In this document: positions 23,643 through 27,250 of the stretch, piece after piece
Position numbering within the stretch: position 1 is the stretch's first letter
Layout: every line of letters begins with the position of its first letter
From: DAOVIY01 sp964441595
GTDB lineage: Bacteria; Patescibacteriota; Minisyncoccia; UBA6257
Length of the DNA stretch: 27,250 nt
Reading direction: 5' to 3'
NCBI GenBank assembly: GCA_964441595.1
Contig: CAYTXM010000003.1
Span: forward strand, 1 to 27,250
The notes under the pieces: model-generated
Databases searched by the model: none
Told to the model about the DNA's origin: nothing
What the model saw: the letters and a program-made list of their open reading frames with translations, nothing else
Program-made: the position numbers and the translations under genes

Positions 23643-24260
23643 ATGTTAGATGATAAATGTAAAAAATGTAGAGCAGTTGGAGAAAAACTGTTTTTAAAAG
23701 GAGAAAGATGTTTTACTCCTAAATGTGCCTTAATAAGGAGAGGACTTAGGGTTTTAGGAAAAAGAAAGAGAAGAAAAACGTTAACTTCTTATGGTAAGCA
23801 GTTAACAGAAAAACAGAAGGTAAAGTTAGCTTATGGAATGAGAGAGAAACAATTCAGAAGATATTTTAAAATAGCGTTAAAAAAGAAGATTTCTACTCCA
23901 GAGGCCTTAGCTCAATTAGTAGAAAATCGTTTTGATAATACAGTGTTTCGTTTAGGATTTACTGTTTCCAGAACTATGGCTAGACATTTGGTAAGCCATG
24001 GACATTTTTTCTTGAACGGGCGAAAGCATAATATTTCTTCTACAATTGTAAAAAAAGATGATGTTATTTCTATCAGGCCGCAGAGTAGCAGCAAAGCGTC
24101 TTTCAAAGATATTAAAGAGAGATTAAAAAAATATAGCCCTCCAAAACATCTTAAATTAGATATGAATAAAATGGAAGGAAAAGTTATGGCAGATCCAGAT
24201 TTAGAAGAATTACAATTACCTTTTGATTTTACCTCAATTGTAGAATTTTATAGTAGATAA
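23643..24260 (+). CDS. rpsD: Ribosomal protein S4 (uS4), zinc form
   Basis: S4 begins small-subunit assembly and is the autoregulator of the alpha operon in E. coli. The 205-residue protein has C6, C9, C23 and C28 in the spacing C-x2-C-x13-C-x4-C found in zinc-binding Thermus S4. An S4 RNA-binding domain (about 95-160: RFDNTVFRLGFTVSRTMARHL, SHGHFFLNGRKHNI) follows, cited in parts. The N-terminus is a few residues shorter than usual (MLDDKCKKC, where MARYxGPxCxxC is common), but no better start lies upstream in frame. If autoregulation is conserved, the hairpin before rpsM is a natural target. Confidence 0.97.
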   Translation: MLDDKCKKCRAVGEKLFLKGERCFTPKCALIRRGLRVLGKRKRRKTLTSYGKQLTEKQKVKLAYGMREKQFRRYFKIALKKKISTPEALAQLVENRFDNTVFRLGFTVSRTMARHLVSHGHFFLNGRKHNISSTIVKKDDVISIRPQSSSKASFKDIKERLKKYSPPKHLKLDMNKMEGKVMADPDLEELQLPFDFTSIVEFYSR

Positions 24261-24277
24261 TAGCTTATCGTAACTAG

Positions 24278-24299
24278 TAATTAAGTAATAATTAAGTAA
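24278..24299 (+). repeat. Tandem 11-base repeat upstream of rpoA
   Basis: TAATTAAGTAA occurs twice without a gap in the 59-base spacer before rpoA. It is AT-only apart from one G per unit. It could be slippage-derived spacer or a weak regulatory element. Confidence 0.6.
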
Positions 24300-24319
24300 T
24301 TAAAAATTATATTAATATT

Positions 24320-25246
24320 ATGTTTCATTTACCTTCTTCAATAAAAATTATCGAACAAGAAAAAAACTATGGAAAGTTTGAAATTGAAGGGCTATATCCT
24401 GGCTATGGGGTGACTATTGGCAATGCCCTAAGGCGAGTTCTTCTTTCTTCCATAGAAGGTGCAGCAGTGACATCTTTTAAAATTAAAGGTGTTCATCATG
24501 AATTTTCTACCATTAATCATGTTCCTGATACGGTTTTAGATATAATGCTTAATTTAAAACAATTAAGGGTGAAATTGCACAGTAATGAGCCTCAGCTTTT
24601 AAAACTAAAAGTTGAAGGTGAAAAAAAGATATATGTTAAAGATTTTGAAGCTAATCCTATGGCAGATGTAATGAATCCAGATTTATATATTACAGCTATT
24701 ACAGATAAAAAAGGGAAGATGGAAATGGAAGTAGTGGTAGAAAAAGGATTAGGATATTCATTAGTTGAAGAGCGCAAAGAAGATAAGATACCAATAGGCA
24801 CTATTGCAGTAGATGCTATTTTTTCTCCTGTGCGACGAGTTAATTTTCAGATAGAAGATATGAGAGTTGGAGAAAAAACTGATTATAATCGCTTGATTAT
24901 TTTTATTGAAACAGATGGTTCTATTTCCCCAAAAGAAGCTTTAAATAAAGCATCCGCGATTTTAAAAGATCATTTTATCAACATTGAAGAAAAATTTGTT
25001 CCAGAATTTAAAGAAGAAAAAAAGACTGCTTCAAAAAAAACAGGTAAGGAACCAAAAGATATTCTCATCAAAGACTTGGATTTGGGCTCTCGGACAAAGA
25101 AAGCCTTAATGGATAATGGAGTGAAGACTTTAGCTGGTTTATTAAGGTATAATGAAAAAAATTTATCAACCATGGATGGTTTAGGCAAAAAGTCACTAGA
25201 AGAAATAAAAGCGATTCTTAAAAATTTAAAATTTACACTAAAATAA
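24320..25246 (+). CDS. rpoA: RNA polymerase alpha subunit
   Basis: Alpha forms the dimer on which RNA polymerase assembles. The 308-residue protein has the N-terminal dimer domain with YGKFEIEGLYPGYGVTIGNALRR, LLSSIEGAAVTS and the VHHEFSTINHVPDTVLDIMLNLK loop, cited in parts. RVNFQIEDMRVGEKTDYNRL and ETDGSISPKEALNKAS follow. The C-terminal domain (about 240-308) has IKDLDLGSRTKKALMDNG, TLAGLL and GLGKKSLEEI, the helix-hairpin-helix set that binds UP elements and activators. The linker is Lys-rich. The gene is in the normal alpha-operon position between rpsD and rplQ. Confidence 0.98.
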   Translation: MFHLPSSIKIIEQEKNYGKFEIEGLYPGYGVTIGNALRRVLLSSIEGAAVTSFKIKGVHHEFSTINHVPDTVLDIMLNLKQLRVKLHSNEPQLLKLKVEGEKKIYVKDFEANPMADVMNPDLYITAITDKKGKMEMEVVVEKGLGYSLVEERKEDKIPIGTIAVDAIFSPVRRVNFQIEDMRVGEKTDYNRLIIFIETDGSISPKEALNKASAILKDHFINIEEKFVPEFKEEKKTASKKTGKEPKDILIKDLDLGSRTKKALMDNGVKTLAGLLRYNEKNLSTMDGLGKKSLEEIKAILKNLKFTLK

Positions 25247-25268
25247 TAATGCAATTATTAGTATCAGC

Positions 25269-25655
25269 ATGAAGCATTTAAAGAAAGGTAAAAAATTTCA
25301 TAGAAAAACAGGTCAACGGAAAGCTCTTTTGAAAGGATTGGCTGCTAATTTAATATTAAAGGAAAGAATTAAAACTACTTTAGCAAAAGCCAAAGAAACA
25401 AGAACTAAAGTAGAAAAGTTAATAACCATTGCCAAAAAACAAAATCTAATTGCTTTGAGAAAAATTAAAGAAGATTTGCCGGAAAAAGCAGCTAATAAAT
25501 TATATTATGAAATTGCTCCGCTATATAAAGATAGAAAAGGCGGATATACGAGGATTATTAAAACTTCAATAAGAAAAGTTAGAGACGCTTCACCTTTAGT
25601 AATATTAGAATTTGTTAAAGAAGAAAAAACAGTAGATACAGTAAATAAAAAATAA
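25269..25655 (+). CDS. rplQ: Ribosomal protein L17 (bL17)
   Basis: L17 lies near the exit of the peptide tunnel. The 128 residues begin MKHLKKGKKFHRKTGQRKALLKGLAANLI, with the conserved RKTGQRKALLKGLA core, followed by KERIKTTLAKAKETRTKVEKLI. The end has GGYTRIIKTSIRKVRDASPLVILEFV, cited in parts. Length is normal. The stop codon is followed directly by the rplM ATG, so the two genes are probably translated together. Confidence 0.96.
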   Translation: MKHLKKGKKFHRKTGQRKALLKGLAANLILKERIKTTLAKAKETRTKVEKLITIAKKQNLIALRKIKEDLPEKAANKLYYEIAPLYKDRKGGYTRIIKTSIRKVRDASPLVILEFVKEEKTVDTVNKK

Positions 25656-26018
25656 ATGGAAGAAGAAAATAAAAATATTGTTACCATAGATGCTAAAGAT
25701 AAGTCTTTAGGAAGGATGGCCTCCAGGATTGCCGTTTTGCTGCAAGATAAACATAAGGCTCAATTTGCCCCAAATAAAGTTGGTGATACAGTTGTTATAG
25801 TAGAAAATCTTAGTAAAATAAAACCATTTAAGAGTACAAAATTGAAAACAAAAATTTATTACAAGCATACTGGTTTTATAGGGCATTTAAGAGAAACTAG
25901 TTTAGCCGATATGTGGGAAAAAGACCCAGCAAAGGTTCTTAAATTGGCTGTTAGAGGCATGTTACCTAAAAACAAGCTTAGAGATAAAAGATTAAAAAGA
26001 TTGGAAATAAATTTGTAA
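25656..26018 (+). CDS. rplM: Ribosomal protein L13 (uL13), short
   Basis: L13 is an early large-subunit assembly protein. The 120 residues include VTIDAKDKSLGRMASRIAVLL, GDTVVIVE, KIYYKHTGFIGHLRETS and AVRGMLPKNKLRDKRLKRLEI, cited in parts. The usual length is about 140, and the missing part is mainly the C-terminal extension after the LKRL stretch. No gap separates it from rplQ. The rplM-rpsI pair, normally an operon of its own, is appended here to the alpha cluster. Confidence 0.96.
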   Translation: MEEENKNIVTIDAKDKSLGRMASRIAVLLQDKHKAQFAPNKVGDTVVIVENLSKIKPFKSTKLKTKIYYKHTGFIGHLRETSLADMWEKDPAKVLKLAVRGMLPKNKLRDKRLKRLEINL

Positions 26019-26057
26019 TAATTAATAAATATAAAAAAAGACAAATAATAATAGATA

Positions 26058-26576
26058 ATGGATAAAAAGAAAACAATTAAAAAGGTAGCATCAACATTTG
26101 TAAAGCAAGAAAAAAAGAAGACAGCGAAAAAGGAAGTAAAGAAAAAAGTAAAGAAAGAAGTGAAGAAAGAGGTAAAAAAAGAAATCAAGAGGAAATACGT
26201 TGAAGCTATTGGCAGGAGAAAAGAAGCAGTAGCCCGCGTAAGACTCATTAAAGATAAACCTGGGTTTATTATTAATGAAAAAACAATGGAAGAATATTTT
26301 GTTTTGCAGGATTATCACAAAAAGATATTGGATCCTTTTAAAGCAACTAATTTAGAAAATAGTTTTTTTGTTTCAATAAAAGTAAATGGTGGTGGAATTA
26401 CGGGTCAAGCTGAGGCAATCAGATTAGGAATTAGTCGTTGTTTAATAAAAATTGATGAGAAATTAAAACCAGCATTAAGAAAAGCGGGATTTTTGACACG
26501 CGATGCTCGTATTGTAGAAAGAAAGAAATATGGCTTGAAAAAAGCTAGAAAAGCCGCGCAGTGGTCAAAGAGGTAA
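26058..26576 (+). CDS. rpsI: Ribosomal protein S9 (uS9) with Lys-rich extension
   Basis: S9 reaches the P site of the small subunit with its C-terminal tail. The 172-residue protein carries a tail of about 45 residues dominated by Lys with 4-residue KKEV/KKEI repeats. The S9 core comes next: YVEAIGRRKEAVARVRL (47-63), IKVNGGGITGQAEAIRLGISR, RDARIVERKKYGLKKARKAAQWSKR, cited in parts. The C-terminal SKR that touches P-site tRNA is kept. Usual length is about 130, so the tail is an addition. A strong intrinsic terminator lies 26 bases past the stop and closes the cluster. Confidence 0.96.
   Translation: MDKKKTIKKVASTFVKQEKKKTAKKEVKKKVKKEVKKEVKKEIKRKYVEAIGRRKEAVARVRLIKDKPGFIINEKTMEEYFVLQDYHKKILDPFKATNLENSFFVSIKVNGGGITGQAEAIRLGISRCLIKIDEKLKPALRKAGFLTRDARIVERKKYGLKKARKAAQWSKR
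26127..26192 (+). repeat. 12-base periodic tract encoding KKEV repeats in rpsI
   Basis: Codons 24-45 of rpsI encode repeated Lys-Lys-Glu-Val units with a 12-base period (for example AAGAAAGAAGTG then AAGAAAGAGGTA). It is a coding low-complexity tail. Confidence 0.7.
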
Positions 26577-26601
26577 AGAGAAAGTAAATTTCTATTATTC
26601 T

Positions 26602-26625
26602 ACCCGTCCATCAGGACGGGTTTTT
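26602..26625 (+). terminator. Intrinsic terminator after rpsI
   Basis: ACCCGTCC (26602-26609), loop ATCA and GGACGGGT (26614-26621) form a perfect 8-base-pair, GC-rich stem that runs into a T-tract. This is the clearest terminator in the window and ends the ribosomal-protein transcript. Confidence 0.95.
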
Positions 26626-26644
26626 AAATACTATAAGATATATC

Positions 26645-26847
26645 AAGGGAGCGACTTTAAAAGTCATTATAAAACAGCCCTGACTGACTATCTTACAAGG
26701 TTTAAAAAATATTTGCTGGGGGGTTGGTGGAATTATGCTTGTGATATTTCTATAAGGTTTTACCTAAAATAGTAATAATAAGATAATCACCACGTCCCTC
26801 TGGCTAGTTTTATCGAGAGACCTAGACACCCATAAAGGGGTGTTTTT
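26645..26847 (+). ncRNA. Predicted rod-shaped structured RNA of unknown class
   Basis: No protein frame of note is present, but long-range pairing is strong. AGGTTT (26698-26703) pairs with AGACCT (26818-26823). GCTGGGGGG (26715-26723) pairs with CCCTCTGGC (26796-26804), with G-U pairs. GTGG (26727-26730) pairs with CCAC (26790-26793), and ATTAT (26732-26736) pairs with ATAAT (26783-26787). The tip is a hairpin of CTAT/ATAG and AGGT/ACCT (26750-26772). A 5' hairpin GACTT/AAGTC (26653-26665) precedes the rod and an intrinsic terminator ends it. I recognise no tmRNA, RNase P, SRP or tRNA signature. A rod with an AT-rich internal loop is reminiscent of 6S RNA, but this is only a hypothesis. The 5' end is approximate. 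Confidence 0.55.
26826..26847 (+). terminator. Intrinsic terminator of the structured RNA
   Basis: ACACCC (26826-26831), loop ATAAAG and GGGTGT (26838-26843) are followed by TTTT. The stem has six base pairs. Confidence 0.82.
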
Positions 26848-26854
26848 ATATAGT

Positions 26855-26882
26855 TTGACGAACCTATCAATAGGTATATAAT
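26855..26882 (+). promoter_or_regulatory. Strong promoter for the last leader and gene
   Basis: TTGACG (26855-26860), a 16-base spacer and a perfect TATAAT (26877-26882) lie just after the preceding terminator. Transcription is expected from about 26889, giving a leader of about 117 nt before the ATG at 27006. Confidence 0.7.
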
Positions 26883-26888
26883 TTAAAT

Positions 26889-26973
26889 AGTGAAACATTA
26901 TATTGACCGCAAGATAATTATTTATCTAGCAAGTCTTCTTAAGACTCAAAATGCCTTTTTTTAGGGCTTTTTT
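26889..26973 (+). promoter_or_regulatory. Hairpin-rich leader with terminator-like end
   Basis: Downstream of the promoter are three hairpins: AGATAA/TTATCT with a TTAT loop, AGTCTT/AAGACT with a CTT loop, and a short GCC...GGC stem (26953-26967) followed by six T. GAC upstream of the first hairpin can pair with the GTC inside the second, so alternative folds are possible. This may be an attenuated leader or an independent small RNA of about 85 nt. The class is not recognised. Confidence 0.45.
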
Positions 26974-27005
26974 ATTTAAATAAGATAATTTTGATAAAAA
27001 TAATT

Positions 27006-27250
27006 ATGGCTTATAAAAAAGATAAGAAAAAGAAAAAGAAAGATTCATCAAAATTTAAGTCTTTAATAAATTTTAAAAAAGAGGTTGAAGAAACTAAAGC
27101 TTTTATAGATAAGGTAGAAACTCAAATTATTGGGACTGAAGAACTTCTAGATTTTACTAAAGCAAAAAGTCGCCCCGAATACAATAAATTTAAAAAACTT
27201 ATAGAGTTTGGTAAAAATGATAAAAGGAGGCTTTATGAGTTAGGATTTAT
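27006..27250 (+). CDS. Lys-rich hypothetical protein, 3'-partial
   Basis: The first 81 codons are visible before the right edge. The product begins MAYKKDKKKKKKDSS and continues as a charged, probably helical protein with FKKEVEETKAFIDKVETQI, then EELLDFTKAKSRPEYNKFKKLI and DKRRLYELGF, cited in parts. No signal peptide, membrane span or known motif is seen. It is preceded by a strong promoter and a structured leader, which supports a real gene. The family is not recognised. Confidence 0.6.
   Translation, partial: MAYKKDKKKKKKDSSKFKSLINFKKEVEETKAFIDKVETQIIGTEELLDFTKAKSRPEYNKFKKLIEFGKNDKRRLYELGF

Noticed and set aside
25859..26248. Minus-strand open frame of 129 codons rich in Phe and Ser
   Set aside because: It is the complement of rplM and the Lys-rich start of rpsI; its composition is explained by the Lys codons on the + strand.
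26645..26847. tmRNA, RNase P RNA or SRP RNA
   Set aside because: No tRNA-like end or tag reading frame, no GAGGAAAGTCC-type RNase P core, and no GGAAG/AGCAGCC SRP tip could be found in this stretch.

Overview
The window comes from an AT-rich bacterial chromosome. All genes that can be supported lie on the + strand and are tightly packed, often overlapping. Several traits point to a Candidate Phyla Radiation (Patescibacteria, Parcubacteria-like) genome: short or N-terminally altered ribosomal proteins, an alanyl-tRNA synthetase without its C-terminal domain, a divergent Mur ligase, lysine-rich tails on RpoD and S9, few Shine-Dalgarno sequences, and surface proteins with DUF2341, cohesin and dockerin domains. 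This assignment is inferred from gene content and no database was searched. TGA is used as a stop (secF, ddl, dgkA) and does not occur inside genes, so the UGA=Gly code of Gracilibacteria/SR1 does not apply.

Region 1 (1-6850) is a cell-surface block. It holds the end of a large DUF2341/LamG-like protein, a small secreted protein homologous to that protein's C-terminal domain, a DUF916-like single-span membrane protein, a secreted Cys-rich/Ig-like/dockerin protein, and two membrane-anchored cohesin-like proteins whose genes overlap. Together they look like a small matched surface scaffold, and this is the best candidate here for an undescribed system. Region 2 (6897-9103) is secD-secF, the motor that assists export.

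Region 3 (9137-13014) carries a protein combining sigma region 4 with HARE-like winged helices, then a membrane protein and a HerA/TraC-type ATPase. The last two are separated by one in-frame stop. Region 4 (13022-20785) is a housekeeping run: ddl, dgkA, dnaG, rpoD, a MurE-like ligase with an internal 24-residue tandem duplication, and alaS. The dnaG-rpoD pair is the core of the classical macromolecular-synthesis operon.

Region 5 (20839-26576) begins with a membrane protein of unknown function, followed by infA, rpmJ, rpsM, rpsK, rpsD, rpoA, rplQ, rplM and rpsI: an alpha-operon core with the L13/S9 pair attached. A large hairpin sits between rpmJ and rpsM, where S4-dependent control of the alpha operon acts in E. 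coli. A clear intrinsic terminator follows rpsI.

Region 6 (26577-27005) has no protein gene. It contains a long rod-like RNA fold ending in its own terminator, then a promoter and a second short hairpin-rich leader or small RNA, before a lysine-rich partial gene that runs off the right edge.
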